A DNA stretch of 64,000 bases from Forficula auricularia. Taxonomy: Eukaryota > Arthropoda > Insecta > Dermaptera > Forficulidae. Below the pieces are notes generated by a model that did no database searches, was not told the origin of the DNA, and saw nothing but the letters and a program-made list of their open reading frames with translations. A program made the position numbers and the translations under genes. Location: contig JALMQS010000264.1 of assembly GCA_024734495.1 (NCBI GenBank), positions 1,205,640-1,269,639 of the forward strand, in the 5' to 3' direction. Position 1 is the stretch's first letter. Each line of letters opens with the position of its first letter. Positions 32,892 through 44,969 of the stretch are shown piece after piece.

Positions 32892-33475
32892 AAGTTTAGC
32901 AACGATCCGTTGCAATTTATTTTTTTTATTTTTTATTTTACCTTAAACAAGAACTGCAAATAGTTAGTAATATCTGGTTTATAATAATAAAGGAATAAAC
33001 ATATTAATATTTCAAATGACTTTGGATAAAATTTATCAACGATCCGTTGCAGTTTATTTTTTTAAATTGTTTTATTTTACTTTAAACAAGAACTGCAAAT
33101 AGTCAGTAATATCTGTTTTATAATAATAAAGGAATAAACATATTAATATTTCAAATGACTTTGGATAAAATTTAGCAACGATCCGTTGCAGTTTATTTTT
33201 TTTAATTCTTTTATTTTACTTTAAACAAGAACTGCAAATAGACAGTAATATCTGTTTTATAATAATAAAGGAATAAACATATTAATATTTCAAATGACTT
33301 TGGATAAAATTTAGCAACGATCCGTTGCAGTTTATTTTTTTAATTCTTTTATTTTACTTTAAACAAGAACTGCAAATAGACAGTAATATCTGTTTTATAA
33401 TAATAAAGGAATAAACATATTAATATTTCAAATGACTTTGGATAAAATTTAGCAACGATCCGTTGCAGTTTATTT
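32892..33475. repeat. 138-bp tandem array, four full units and a partial fifth, with a conserved hairpin
   Basis: AACGATCCGT recurs at 32901, 33038, 33177, 33316 and 33454, spacings 137, 139, 139 and 138. Each later unit contains TTTAGCAACGATCCGTTGCAG, a T-rich run, CTTTAAACAAGAACTGCAAAT, a GTAATATCTG block and AATATTTCAAATGACTTTGG. GCAACG-ATC-CGTTGC is a perfect 6-bp stem with a 3-nt loop followed by T-rich sequence. The later units are nearly identical, so recent amplification is likely. Confidence 0.85.
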
Positions 33476-34440
33476 ATCACATATCAGAAGAGTTATATGC
33501 ACTCTCATTGAAATTGAGACTAAAAGCTTCTGGCTGAATACAAACAATCTTGAATTTATTCTTTATAAATAAAAAATGAAAAAAAAAACTGCTTTACTTG
33601 TCAAAATTCAATTTGAAATTTTCTGAATATATTTATTCAAGATGTTTTTAATAAAAAGAATATTTCCGCGTGTGTCGCATATAAAAAGAATTGTTCCGTA
33701 GTACTAGCATGCTTTTTGAGAATGACGAGGTGGCTGTTGGTTTGCAGAGTTGGGTTAATTTCTCTTTCAACAGAGTCGTCTGTTGGCTGACAGCCGGAGG
33801 TGTCTTGAATCGTAACGTCCGTTTGTTTGTTTGTTTGTCTGTCTGTTTTGACAAGGAAGTTATTGTCAAATCAAGAGAGAGGCGCATATGTCTGTTCCAT
33901 AAAGCGCCATTCAACATTACAATATCTGAATTATGATCGTGGAATGGAATTCATTACAATAGTTAAATAGATAAACTTGTCTCGAAGGGAGAAGAACATT
34001 TTTCCTTTTTAGAATATGTGAATAGATTATTAAATTGAATGAAATGCAAGGCAAGGAGCTACTCCTTCATATTACGATTAGATAGTATTACGTTTGTTAT
34101 ACGAATATTATTGCGATATGAGAATCTTCGAGTCAGATTTCATATTTAGACAGAAAGCTTTATGGCTTATTAACGCTATACTGGAGGAAATATGAATCTA
34201 TGCATACAAAATTGTTTACTACATCAAACACCATGACAAATACACATATTTAATGGCATTTCTAAAATTTGCATACTCGCAAAGTCTTTTTTTTATTTAT
34301 TTTTTATATACATTCAGAAATCTTAAAGTAGGGTTGGTTAACTTGGAAATTTACGCTTCTATAGGTCTTTTCTGGCTTCTGAAAATAAATAATTTAATAC
34401 GAGAGAATTTTTTATTTTGACTGGTTGGTATGTTAATATT
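33476..34440. other. No gene recognised
   Basis: A GTTT/GTCT microsatellite lies at about 33820-33848. A GC-richer stretch at 33680-33920 gives overlapping frames on both strands (81 and 89 codons) without recognisable domains; I do not call either. The rest is AT-rich. Confidence 0.4.
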
Positions 34441-34576
34441 TCAGGATTTGATGAAGGCAGTCCGGAAATAAACAATGATAACGATAATGGGAAGTCATAA
34501 TGTATTCTCTCCACACCAATTAACAATGAGAAAGCAGGCAGGAAGGAAATGTGCTTTATATTTCCTTCAATGCACC

Positions 34577-34625
34577 TTTTGAACTCTGAAAAAGAAGGGA
34601 AAATCCTCCGAAACGTCTGCTCGAA
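34577..34625 (+). ncRNA. Degenerate hammerhead motif (ACGT family)
   Basis: Plus strand: TTTTGAACT, CTGAAAA, a GAAGGGAAAATCCTCC imperfect stem II, GAAA, CGTC, TGCTCGAAA. The invariant G of CTGANGA is A here, and stem I is weak, so it is probably inactive. Confidence 0.4.
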
Positions 34626-34667
34626 ACAACACTATAAAGAATTTTTTTATTTCATTTATTGGAAATA

Positions 34668-35074
34668 CGGTGAAACCCCTTCAAATGCGAACTAATTGAG
34701 GCTGTAGCCTGTTCGGATTAGCCGAAAGTAGCTTCAACAATTGAAGATAACTGATATCAAGTGAAAGATTAAGTGATATTTTGCGTGTTTCTATTATTAT
34801 TTCATTGTTTTTGCAAAGTGATTACCCTAAAGAATTTCAATAACTATCTTTTACCGTTTTCCAATCCTTGATGACATAAGTATGTATACACATAAAGGTA
34901 CTCTTTGTTAGGTATGATAACTGTACTTCTTTGTTAATTTTTCAACTAATCATGTAAATCATGTAAAATAAGGTTTTAATGTAGAAAATATACATACTTG
35001 TTTTATGACTAAATAAATAAGTTTATATTTTTTGCCTTCGGATTTCCGGGGTTCGGATTTGTGGGGTTTCACTG
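34668..35074. mobile_element. pogo/Tigger-type MITE, copy 2 (407 bp)
   Basis: TA-flanked ends CGGTGAAACCCCTTCAAATG and GATTTGTGGGGTTTCACTG; the interior matches copy 1 (GATAACTGATATCAAGTGAA). Confidence 0.8.
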
Positions 35075-35110
35075 TAGTTTCTTTGTTTATTTCCGGACTG
35101 CATTCTGAAA

Positions 35111-35979
35111 TGTTTTTTATGTCATGATAACAATTAGATTAATCAAATTAAAACTTAAAAAAATATCAGCGGAAATTATTTTGTAAATTATTGTCTTAAA
35201 TAGAATTGAAACGCTGAGTGTCTATTCTTCTTTGAAACAAAATTGTAGTAGATGGCATTTTATAATATTTATAAAAATGACAAACTTACTTTATTATAGA
35301 TAATAAGATAATTTAGACAAACGGAGAAGGATCCTTTTCAACTTGATCATTTGTTATTTCCCTTGATTCGGTAAATCAAGGCATTTTCAAGATCTATCTA
35401 AAGGGGGTAAATCATTTTGCATTCGGTGGCATTTAAAAAACAAAAACAGGAGTCGAACCCGAGTACTAACACGCTTGCCGGGCACATATATTTAATTTCA
35501 TTTTAGTGAATTTTATATTCATTCTTTAAAATCACCCCTATGAAATATCTAAAAATATTTTTTTTTAATTTAAAATTTAAATAATACCTTCTATATTTTA
35601 TTTAACGTTATTTTGTTATCTCCCTTGAGCTAATATTTTAATAGGATACTAGAGAGAAGAGAGAAAATGAATGAGTCATAGTGGGTGGAAAAATGAAAAA
35701 GGATGAGTCAAAGGGGTGAAATACAATTACAAAAGAGGATTTGTAAGAATGCATTTTGTTATAAATCATCAAGATAGACGCTATTTTGTATATTCTATTT
35801 GAAGATGAAAAACACCCCTATACCTCTATATATAGATATGAACATTGAATCAACAAATGAATCTCAAAAGCGAGATGGTTATTATTAAAAATTTATCTTT
35901 AGCGAAATAAATATACTCATTCTATCTAAGGTTCATAAAAAACTATAAAAAACCTTTTCATTCTTACAAATGAATATAA
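35111..35979. other. No gene; short tRNA-like fragment
   Basis: 35447-35485 on the minus strand contains CGGGTTCGACTCCTG, a box B match, with GTGTTAGTACT upstream, probably a SINE fragment. Otherwise AT-rich without supported features. Confidence 0.4.
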
Positions 35980-37140
35980 ACCAATGTGGCCATCCACATG
36001 ACTTTACTATACGCCTGCCCCCGCTCTACGATATATTTAATATTTAATAAAATAATTAATATTCAATTACGAAAGGATCCCCCTTTGAATTTTGTACTTA
36101 TTATTTGTACAATTCATGATATCTCCTTATAAATGAGATTCTTCTATTATTAATATCGGTTTTCTTCGATTTTTATTATTTTAAATTATTATTATAATTT
36201 CCGTCCATAATGTAGTATTAAATCGAAAGATTATAATAGGACTTAATGAGAAGTTTTTGTCTGATTTTCTTTTGATTTTCAACCAAAGTATCGTCGACTT
36301 TGCCGTCTTCTTCATGGCTTCAAATAGTTACATCACATATTCGTATAAAGAACATAATTTTCTTGTATCCAATGTACTTAAATCGAAAGTGTGATGTAAC
36401 TATTTGAAGCCGTAAAGAAGTTGGCAAAGTCGACGAAACCTTGGTGGAAAAATAAAAAATATCACACAAAAACTTTTTTTTTTCATTTTAAATTATTTTT
36501 GAACCCCTTCCTTCCTTTTGGGTCACTATCAATTTTAGATAGTGAATCATTATTATAAAGTCATATGTGGTGCATATGCGAAATTTTGTATAAATTGAAC
36601 AAAGTGTCTTCGAGTTATATTGATAGTTAAATTTTTTGAACCCCCATACCCGACTACAATTTTGGCCTCCTAAAAAATAATTCCTCTTTTTTATTATACA
36701 TCTAGTATATATACTTTTTCTTGGTTTTTTTTTAGTTTGAAAATGTTATAATTTTAATTTTTTAAGAGCCCCTACTCGCATAATTTTTTGTTCGATTTCA
36801 ATCAAAATTTAATCAGCTCTTAATCTCAATATCAAGAATCTACATATGAAATTTCGTTTTGATATTCACACTAGTTTTTGAACTAGAGCTTGGACAAAAT
36901 TTGGTAACGTTCTACGTAGTACTAACAGGCATTTTGACAAAATGATTAATATCTCGTAAAATATAATTTTTTCAATGTTCAGGCATTAAAGATTTTTTGT
37001 AGAGCAAAACGCCTTGCTTTTGCTTAATTATTTTTAAGAAAATAGTTTCAGCCGTTTTAGAGATATTTCAAAAAACGAAGCAAAAAAAACACTTTTTTCA
37101 TGCACGATTACAATACTTGACAAATTATTATCCGTTATTT
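35980..37140 (-). repeat. Composite dispersed repeat, copy 1 (minus orientation)
   Basis: It starts GTGGCCATCCACATGACTTT, the reverse of the right end of the copies at 38140-38990 and 47055-47757. It ends with the AACTAGAGCTTGGACAAAATT, CATTTTGACAAAATGATTAA and GAGATATTTCAAAAAACGAAG blocks. A hammerhead-type inverted repeat (36235-36480) is inserted in it. No open frame is preserved, so the element class is unknown. Confidence 0.6.
36235..36480. repeat. Inverted repeat with two decayed hammerhead motifs (TCGAC-stem family)
   Basis: The arms meet near 36355. The left motif (36281-36321, minus) reads ATGAAGA, A, GACGGC-AAA-GTCGAC, GATACTTTGG; the right motif (36406-36450, plus) reads GTAAAGA, A, GTTGGC-AAA-GTCGAC, GAAACCTTGG. 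Compared with the intact pair at 49.4-49.8 kb, both catalytic boxes or the ACGT palindrome are mutated. Confidence 0.6.
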
Positions 37141-37794
37141 CAAATATTTCTATAAAAAACATTTTTTTTTTTAAAAAGTATATTTTTATTGGCTCTCGAA
37201 ATCAAATAAAATTGTTGCATAGTTTCAAAGGGCAATTAAATGAATGATTTTCCGAAAAGGGTGCAGGTAGAACGTTTTAACTTCTTACCTGGTATATCTT
37301 CCAATTCAAGCATGTCAAAGACAAGTCCAGACAATTTTGTTCTCGCCGAGGAACTATTAAAAAGAAATAATTCAAAAAAGGAATAAATAAAGATGATTCG
37401 AGAATCTCTGGACTATTCAATTTCAAAGAATTGTCAATATTTAAGATTCGAAATAACTAAGAGACAAGTCATAAGCTATCTTGCTTATAGCAAAGAATTA
37501 GAAGAAATTTAGATTTTCTTATGGGAGAGGCTGATTCATTGTGGAAGATGGTCGATTTTCATCTCAGGGACTGGGGAGTTTAAGTCACAAGATTTAATTT
37601 CTGACTCTTACCCTCACTCACACAAAACAGTATCCGTTTGGGGCGAAATTCCAAAAATATATTTTAAAAAATTTGAAAAATAACGAAAATGATGCCGATT
37701 CGATGAAATTTCCAAAAAAAAGCAAAGATTAAAATAAGATTTCAAAAAATGTAGGGTACTTTTTGGACAGCATCCCCTGGTTGAAAAATCACCA
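37141..37794. other. No feature recognised
   Basis: AT-rich spacer without supported features. Confidence 0.4.
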
Positions 37795-38025
37795 CCACTG
37801 GTACGTACGTACTAACGTACTAATAGGCATTTTGACAAAACAATTAATATCTCGACAAAATAATTTTTTTGATTTTCACTCCTTAAGATTTTTTGTAGAC
37901 CAAAACGCCATGATTTTTGCTAAATTTTTAAATCATAATATTTTAAGCCGTTTTTGAGATATTTCGGAAAAACGAAGCAAAAAAATCACTATTTTCATGC
38001 ACGATTACAATACATGACTCTACCC
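37795..38025 (-). repeat. Composite dispersed repeat, partial copy
   Basis: CATTTTGACAAAACAATTAA, GTAGACCAAAACGCCATG and TTTTTGAGATATTTCGG match 36930-37110 in the same orientation. Only the terminal 230 bp is present. Confidence 0.6.
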
Positions 38026-38139
38026 TTTATGGTAAAGTAATATAAATTAAAAACCAGCATTTAAAATAGTAAAATTGCTCATGATTTATTATATTTAAGT
38101 TTATTTTATAAGACAGCTTTAATAATATTTCATAATAGA

Positions 38140-38990
38140 TCTTCGTTTTTTTTAATTTCCCATACAGGGAGTTTGTAATAGTGCATAAAAAAAGTGTTTT
38201 TTTTTCATTCTTTTTTTCGAAATATCTCAAAAACAGCTAAAACTATTTTGATTAAAAAAACCATCGCATTTTACTCTACAAAAAAGCTCTAATAAGTGAA
38301 CATCGAAAAAATTATATTTTTGAGATAATAATTGTTTTGTCAAAATGTCTGTTAGTCTGGTTGTTTGTTAGTTACTTAGTCTGTGCGTTACCAAATTTTT
38401 GTGGACGAGCTAGCTCAAAAACTAGTGTGAATATCAAAACCAAATTTCACACGTAGTTTTGGTCCATTGAGAGCTGATTAGATTTTGGTGCATATCGACT
38501 CAAAATTAAGGGGGTGGAGGGGGGTTAAAAATTAAAAATCTAGTTCATTTGAGCAAACTCAACCAAATTTTGTATACATAATCAGTGGACCCCCAGAAGT
38601 CTAAAAATGCAAAATCTAACCGCCCAAAATGGGAGGGGGAGTAGAGGGTCAAAAATTAAAGATCTAGTCCATTTGAGCAAACTCAACCAAATTTTGTATA
38701 CATAATCAGTGGGTTCCCAGAAGTCTAAAAATGCAAAAACTAACCGCCCAAAATGGGGGGGCGGGGTGAAAAAATGAAAATCTTGGTCATTTACCAAACT
38801 CTCCCAAATTTTGTATACATAATCAGTGTGCCCCTAGAAGTCTAAAAATACAAAAACTAACCCCTCTCCCCTACATGATTATAAATAATTTTATTAAATA
38901 TTAATGTAAAAGAGGGGCCAGGTTGTATGGTAAAGTCAAGTGGATGGCCACATCAGAACAAGTCAGCTTATTTTCAAATTCCAATTATTC
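38140..38990 (+). repeat. Composite dispersed repeat, copy 2, containing three TATACATA units
   Basis: The left end is CCCATACAGGGAGTTTG. It continues through CGAAATATCTCAAAAACAGC and GTCCATTGAGAGCTGATTAG, three TTTTGTATACATAATCAGTG units (at about 38568, 38692 and 38809; spacing 124 and 117), and ends AAAGTCAAGTGGATGGCCAC. The same order recurs at 47055-47757. The minus frame at 38582 is repeat-derived. Confidence 0.7.
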
Positions 38991-40737
38991 TGCTTAATAG
39001 CTTCGTACATGAAAACTACCCCGTTACTCTAAAAAAAAATTAACAAAGGACAAAATAATTAAAACAATATTCACTCACGCCAACGATGATAAAGAGGATA
39101 TGAACGGACGACACATGTGACGACTAATTTCGAATTTGTTATTATCATGTTTATATTATTATTCTTTGTAATAGATCAAAAACAGGTGTACTAGTGCCGC
39201 CTGTCATTTTGGTAATCATGTTTTATGAGAAGTACATTTTATCATATTTATTATGCATTACACAATGCAAGAATTAATCAGTAAAAAACAGCTAAATAAA
39301 ACAATATATATAGACGATTCTTTTTTTGTTTTGTTAACAATTCAAAGGGATTATGAGAAGCAAATTGATATACAACGTAATAAGAACTGATCGATAAATA
39401 TATTCATTCAGTAAAATGTTTAATAAAAAATCATAAATTAATTCAAATATGTTCATTTTCATTTGAATTGAATTTTTTTTCCTTTTTTTTTTTTTTTTTT
39501 TTTTAAGCAAAAAAAACAACAAATAAAATAAATAAATCCATTTGTTAATTGAATACCGAAAAATGGGATGTTTAGTACTAATTATTTAGGTAAAAGAATT
39601 GATTAAAGTAATTAGAGAATTGGATTGCAGTATTTAACATACCAATGATAGAATTTCAATTGGATTTAGATATATTATTTATAATTAAGTCATTAAAAAA
39701 ATAAATGTAATGTTTGTCGGCGTATGCTTTAAAATTTATACATTTGTCAACAGTTTAATCAAAAACATTCAATACATTTGATTTTTTTTGTTTGAATATA
39801 CATGAAGTCAGAAACAATGACGTCACTTCAGGGGTCGAATTATAATTTCCTAATTGTACAGTGGAAATTTTCGAATTAATAATAAAAGGATTGAAAATTA
39901 TGTTTTATTTTACGATGCGAAAATGCTTAATTTGATTTAGTTTTTAAAGATGTTTTCTCATGTTGCAGAAAAACACAGTTTTTAATCATTTTTTTTGTTT
40001 CTAAAGTATAGTAAATTCGAGTTATATAATGGATTATTTTCAAGAATATTTTTCACCCCCTCGGGAACCTGAGTGTCTAAAAGCAATCCTAGTTAATGAC
40101 TTGTCTTCCGAGACGAAGTTATTTTTGACACTTGGGTTCAATTCCCGAGGTAGTTAATACAGACCTTTGTCATCCATTATACATCCTGAATTTAATAGTT
40201 GACTATTTATTGAGTTTTACTTTCGAAATATTAGCTCTGCTACCAACAGCAATTTGAACTTTTTTTTTGTTCATTTGAAAATTATCTTTGTATATTTTCA
40301 ATGCGATAAGATTTTTCGAGTGGATTCTATTTTTGGCTTCAGTTTTTATATTTTTCAACATTATTCAAAACGATAGAATAAGTAGACAATATTTTAAATT
40401 ATATTATCAATTAATATTAAATTCTTTAAAATTTAAACATTTTTCAAAAATCCCTTTTATTATAATTTGTTTCTGAAATTTTACTGCAATTCCATGTTTA
40501 TATTATTAACTGATCGTGTTCTAACCAAATCTTATGTTTTAGATTTTTGAAAAATATCCCACATTGAGAAACAAAACATCATTATTTTTCATTTGAAACT
40601 GCTCTTTGTACATTTTCATCAGGAAGAAAAATATTAATCTCTTGATCTTATGTGAAAATTCCCCAATTATACTTTCTGAAAAGTTAACAAATTATTAAAT
40701 ATTGCGATGGTAAAATAAGTTCACAAAATCACTTCCA
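38991..40737. other. No gene recognised
   Basis: AT-rich. A poly-T run lies at about 39476-39504. Frames of 60-70 codons are low complexity and unsupported. Confidence 0.5.
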
Positions 40738-40779
40738 GTGTCTCTTGAAATTCCTATTTTCTTTTTCTTTCTTTTTTTT

Positions 40780-41040
40780 AATATTTATTTAAAAAAAAAA
40801 AAAAATCATCGTTCCATCCCCCCCCCCCCCCCCCCCCGAAAACACAGTCCATTTAGACAACACATAAGTAAAGGGTTAGTAGAGTTAGAGAGGGAGCCAA
40901 ATTTTAGCCGGACGAAATTTTGCACGCTAGCAAGTCTCGAACCTGGGCCTCTCGCTTAAACATCGTCATTAGGCGATAACGATGTTGAAGCGTGATAGTG
41001 CCTTAGCGATCTCGGACACCCTACTCCCCCTTAAAAAAAA
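40780..41040 (-). mobile_element. SINE-like or tRNA-like sequence beside a poly-A/poly-C tract
   Basis: 40790-40838 holds about 15 A then about 18 C. On the minus strand 40925-41025 has TCCGAGATCGCTAAGGCAC (box A-like) and GGCCCAGGTTCGAGACTTGC (box B-like) separated by a CAACATCGTTATCG hairpin with CGATGTTTAAG. This suggests a tRNA-derived head with an enlarged variable arm, as in serine or leucine tRNAs, probably a SINE. Confidence 0.45.
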
Positions 41041-41512
41041 TAAAAAAATAAATGATTAGATTTTTCCAGAATATTGAAATTTTTTCAAATTAATGGAAAC
41101 ATTTATGTTACTTTCTCACATAGAACCTTAATAATATAATGTTATCACTGTGTAATTCAAATTATAAAAATAAACTTAGCAATCATGGTAAGATAATCTC
41201 GTCTAGAACATGAAAGGGATTATGCTGAATAGATTTGGATATCCTCTTTACTTAAGCCCAATGACAACTAACATGCCAATTGGAAGGATGTAATCGTGCA
41301 AATGCACATGCAAATGATTCGGCACTGGTCCAATTTCTATCTATTTCACTTTTAATTAGTTTTTTCTGTAATTTAATATATGTCTTCGAACGGGTGCTTG
41401 ATTAGAAATAAATTTAATTCAGAAAACCTATTTAAAAAGAAACAAAAAAATATTATGTTCACATCACCAATCTTTCTTTTTCACACAATAATTTATTTTT
41501 ATTTTTATTCAA
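41041..41512. other. No feature recognised
   Basis: AT-rich spacer. Confidence 0.4.
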
Positions 41513-41601
41513 TGTAATGGAAGGCAGCCCAGGGGTAGTGAGGAAAGAAAAAATTAACGCATCAAATAAAGTGTAATTTATTGGAATCCTTCCTCCTTTC
41601 C

Positions 41602-41649
41602 TTTCAAACCGACGTTTCGGAGGATTTTTCCTCCTTCTTCAGGGTTTCA
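41602..41649 (-). ncRNA. Hammerhead ribozyme motif, core intact (left arm)
   Basis: Minus strand: TTGAAACC, CTGAAGA, A, GGAGG-AAAAAT-CCTCC, GAAA, CGTC, GGTTTGAA. Stem I is AAACC/GGTTT plus outer pairs, stem II 5 pairs, stem III the ACGT palindrome. Same structure as 13261-13309 with one nucleotide less in loop II. Confidence 0.75.
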
Positions 41650-41877
41650 AAGGGTCAATGAATGAAACAAATAAAATGTTTCTTTCTTCTCTCCACAGTA
41701 GTGTTCAAAACTTTCCTCTTTTTTAGCAAAGGCATAGAAAAACAATTTTTTTTCCCTCCTTTTCTTAATTAGAGGGAAAAAAATTGTTTTTCTATGCCCT
41801 TGCTAAAAAAGAGGAAAGTTTTGAACACTACTGTGGAGAGAAGAAGGAAACATTTTATTTGTTTCATTCATTGACCC

Positions 41878-41928
41878 TTTGAAACCCTGAAGAAGGAGGG
41901 AAAAATCCTCCGAAACGTCGGTTTGAAA
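41878..41928 (+). ncRNA. Hammerhead ribozyme motif, core intact (right arm)
   Basis: Plus strand: TTTGAAACC, CTGAAGA, A, GGAGG-GAAAAAT-CCTCC, GAAA, CGTC, GGTTTGAAA. Mirror partner of 41602-41649. A transcript running through the whole element would contain one ribozyme and one antisense copy, which could pair with each other and block cleavage. Confidence 0.75.
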
Positions 41929-42075
41929 GGAAAGGAGGAAGGATTCCAATAAATTACACCTTATTTGATATGTGTTAATTTTTTCTTCCTCACTACCCCT
42001 GGGCTGCCTTCCATTACATTCCACTAAAATTTCTACCAATCCGTCTCTCTCCAGGGAAAATTTCGTTGCAAAAAA

Positions 42076-42780
42076 ATTTATTTTTATATTTAGTAATTTA
42101 TTAAATTCTAAAAACTAGTGAATTAAAATCATGCTTCTATTCTATTTCAAATTTTTTTATAAATTCAATAAAATTTTAATTCCATAAACTAGAACGATTT
42201 GTGCAGATTAAATACCTTTCAATTTTGTTAAGTTAAGATGCTGTATGTTCTTGTTGAAACATATTTTAATAAAATAAAGAAAATGTTAATAATATAAAAT
42301 ACTAGGTAGATGATAATGACTTTCACTTATCATGCTTCAAAAACATAAACGATTTATATACTTTTTCCAGAGATATTATTCGATAGCTGCTGGTACGAAC
42401 TAGTATTGAAATATTTATTTATTTATTTTTTATTTGATGTTTTCAAAAATGCATAAACCGCGCAAAAAATTAATTACAAAATTGATTTTGATCTTTCTGT
42501 TTGTCTGCCTGGATTCTAGAAGTGAAAATCAGAATTTTGGTCCCAAAATATTTGGATTTCCAATTCATAGAAATGATAGATTTTGGGCTCACTTAGCTTT
42601 ACAACTTCTGGTTAAAAAAATGCATAAAATATGTTTTTCAACTAATTCAGAGACTATCATCAGCTTTGTATAGTTAAGTAAAAAGGATGTAACATGGTTG
42701 AGGCCAAATAAATAAATAAAAAAATAAAATAAAATAATAATAATTATTTTTTAAATAATTCTAATAGATACCTTGTTAGC
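42076..42780. other. No gene recognised
   Basis: AT-rich; the 79-codon frame at 42434 has no recognised domain. Confidence 0.45.
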
Positions 42781-42787
42781 ATACTTG

Positions 42788-43160
42788 GTCTAGAACACAG
42801 ATTCCCAAACTCTTTTGTCTAGTAGACCACTTGCCATGTTTTTCTGTTTTGGGTAGACCCCTGCTTATGAAAATAAAGTTTTACTTTTAAGAAATTTTAA
42901 TTTATTCTAATATTATATCATATACAGAGCTCGAATATAATATTTATTTTTATATCTCTCCTAAAAATTAAATTTATGAACCCTTCCGAAAATGGTGAAG
43001 TGATACAAGGGCCCCCTTACCTCTGATTTTCGGATTTTTTAACAAAATAAAGTTTTACTTTTCAAGAAATTTTAATTTATTCTAATATTATATATTATAT
43101 AGGGAGCTCGAATATTATGTTTATTTTTATTTCTCTCCTAAAAATTAAATAATTAAATTT
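42788..43160. repeat. hAT-like end and a direct duplication of ~110 bp
   Basis: CACAGATTCCCAAACTCTTTTG resembles a hAT terminal sequence. AATAAAGTTTTACTTTT...AATTTATTCTAATATTATAT...GAGCTCGAATAT...CTCTCCTAAAAATTAAAT occurs twice, at about 42870-42985 and 43045-43155, separated by a GAACCCTTCCGAAAATGG spacer. No matching right end was found. Confidence 0.5.
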
Positions 43161-43334
43161 ATTACTAGGACGATTCTAGCGGGCGCGTTTTAAAAGTTCT
43201 TACGTTTTCCATTGATAGTTTATTAGCGTTTAGTTTTTAACCATAAAGTTTACAACTGCGGAACCACTTTGTTTTCTATTCGACAAAAAAGTTTTCAATT
43301 CAAGAAAAAACAACATCATATTGTTTTCTGTTTG

Positions 43335-43475
43335 ATGCAAATAAATATAGACTTGTACATAAACGTTAATTTAAAATAGGTGTAGGTTTATTTGCATCAA
43401 GCAAAGAATAAACAAGCTTTTTGGTTTACACTTAAAAATCAACAACTCTGCTATTCTCAGAAAGAAAATATTTTC
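43335..43475. repeat. GATGCAAATAAA / TTTATTTGCATC inverted-repeat element, short copy
   Basis: TGATGCAAATAAATATAGAC at 43338 and GTTTATTTGCATCAAGC at 43387 face each other, followed by AAAATCAACAACTCTGCTATTCTC. Same family as 1102-2015 and 47785-47885. Confidence 0.6.
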
Positions 43476-44530
43476 GAATTTTCATATTAAATATTTGAAA
43501 GCATTATTTATTAGATATTATTTATCAAAAAAATTGTATACCTAAAAATTATTTTAACAAAAAAAATCTCTAGGTCTTTAATAAATAAATATAAAATATC
43601 TGAGAATCAATCCAGTAAAATAAATATTTAAATTCTTTTTAAATAATTTTAAACAAATCTTCTTCCTAAAATATATTAGAAAATTTTTAGACTAAATTAA
43701 AGGACAAAATGAATTGAGTGAAAACTTGTATGAAACTTTCACAGTGTAATTCAAACCCAATTATGAAAATGCATTAAAATGTAATTATTATAATTTAAAA
43801 ATGGCTTTTGCATCCAAAAAACCATATAACTTTGATAATTTCTAAACTCCTGCTTTCTGCCTCTGGTTGAATATTTCGTTCACAAAACCGCACAATTCGT
43901 AACCTGATTTAATAATTTGAAAAACTTTTATTTCGTAAATGCCTGTGGTTAGACGAGTCGAAAGTCATATAGGAGCCCTGTAATACCGTGTTCTAATAGA
44001 CTTATAAGAGTCCATTACACTAGGAATATTAGCGACTGTTTTAATTAAAGTTTTTATTATGCTCGGATTTTTTTTCTAAATCTAAATGGCATTTTGATTA
44101 TGTAAATTTCTAGAATGTTCTATAGCTATAGAAGATTTGTATTTATTTATATTTAAGTTATTTTTGAAAATGGTGATATATAGTATAAACTATGCTCTCT
44201 TAATAGTAAGCCAACACAAAAACGGGATAAGTGAGCCCCTAAGATACTATTTTCTTAAATTGAAAGTTTCTTTTTGCCGAGAGTAGCAGAATTTTTATAA
44301 ATTAGATAAGTCAATAAAAGAACGTGTCTTCTGTTGGAAAAAATTAAAAAATTAATTTTTACAATAGAAGATACACTGTATTTATTGTCTTCTTTAATAC
44401 CATTTTCTGATGTTTTATTAAAACTTAGTTTCTTGAATTCCTTTCGATAGGGGTTGAAAAAAATGTACTTATATTTTTTTGAATTAGGAGAATTCAATGA
44501 AATTTGCTCTCCTTGAAGCAAATGAACATG
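43476..44530. other. No feature recognised
   Basis: AT-rich spacer; the minus frame at 44255 (88 codons) has no recognised motif. Confidence 0.45.
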
Positions 44531-44775
44531 TACTTATATACATATATAATTTATTTGTTAGAGATTAGCTTAGAGAGGTGTGATTTTCATCATTAGTTTC
44601 TCATTTTTAAACGAAATTATATGTACCATATATGTAATTATATATAGTAGATATAAATATAAGTATTTGTTTATTTACATCAAGCAGAGTACAACCTCAT
44701 TGATTTCTCCTTATGAATCGTCAACTTTGCTACTCTTGGAAAACCAAATCTTTTCAATTTTTTTTCACCTTCGAA
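44531..44775. repeat. TTTACATCAAGCAGAG-type element copy
   Basis: TTTACATCAAGCAGAGTACAACC, TGATTTCTCCTTATGAATCG, CTTTGCTACTCTTGG are the right end of the 1102-2015 family. The left part (ATTAGCTTAGAGAGGTGTGATTTTCATCATTAG) loosely resembles the region that carries the hammerhead in other copies, but the boxes are lost. The 86-codon frame here is repeat-derived. Confidence 0.5.
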
Positions 44776-44969
44776 GTATGGAACCAATTCGCCAGATTAG
44801 AGTATTAGATCTATACCCTACAAGCAAAGCTGACAGATAAAATACATATATTTAATGATTTTATGTATCTATAAATATATGATATATATTGTGATTTAGG
44901 AATATCAATTTATTCTTTGATTAAAAATTATTTATTTCAAAATCTTTAGTTACGAAGTAATTTTCGGTA

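Larger units (their letters stand above)
34445..35110. repeat. Penelope-like repeat (GGCAGTCCGGAAATAAAC) interrupted by a MITE
   Basis: GAAGGCAGTCCGGAAATAAAC at 34456 is answered by TTTATTTCCGGACTGC at 35086-35102. A degenerate hammerhead motif (34577-34625) lies between. The pogo MITE at 34668-35074 is inserted in the right part. Related to the remnant at 3535-3665. Confidence 0.6.
41513..42075. repeat. Penelope-like inverted repeat with two intact hammerhead motifs (GGCAGCCCAG family), copy 2
   Basis: The left arm starts AATGTAATGGAAGGCAGCCC and the right arm ends GGGCTGCCTTCCATTACATT, then continues CTACCAATCCGTCTCTCTCC to TTTCGTTGCAAAAAAATT. The arms (about 250 bp) are almost identical, meeting near 41765. 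Hammerhead cores lie at 41602-41649 (minus) and 41878-41928 (plus). The frame at 41803-42039 is arm sequence. This is the best-preserved element of the type in the window. Confidence 0.82.

Noticed and set aside
33648..33936. Two overlapping antisense frames of 81 and 89 codons in a GC-richer stretch
   Set aside because: No domain, no splice context, and a GTTT microsatellite contributes much of the sequence.
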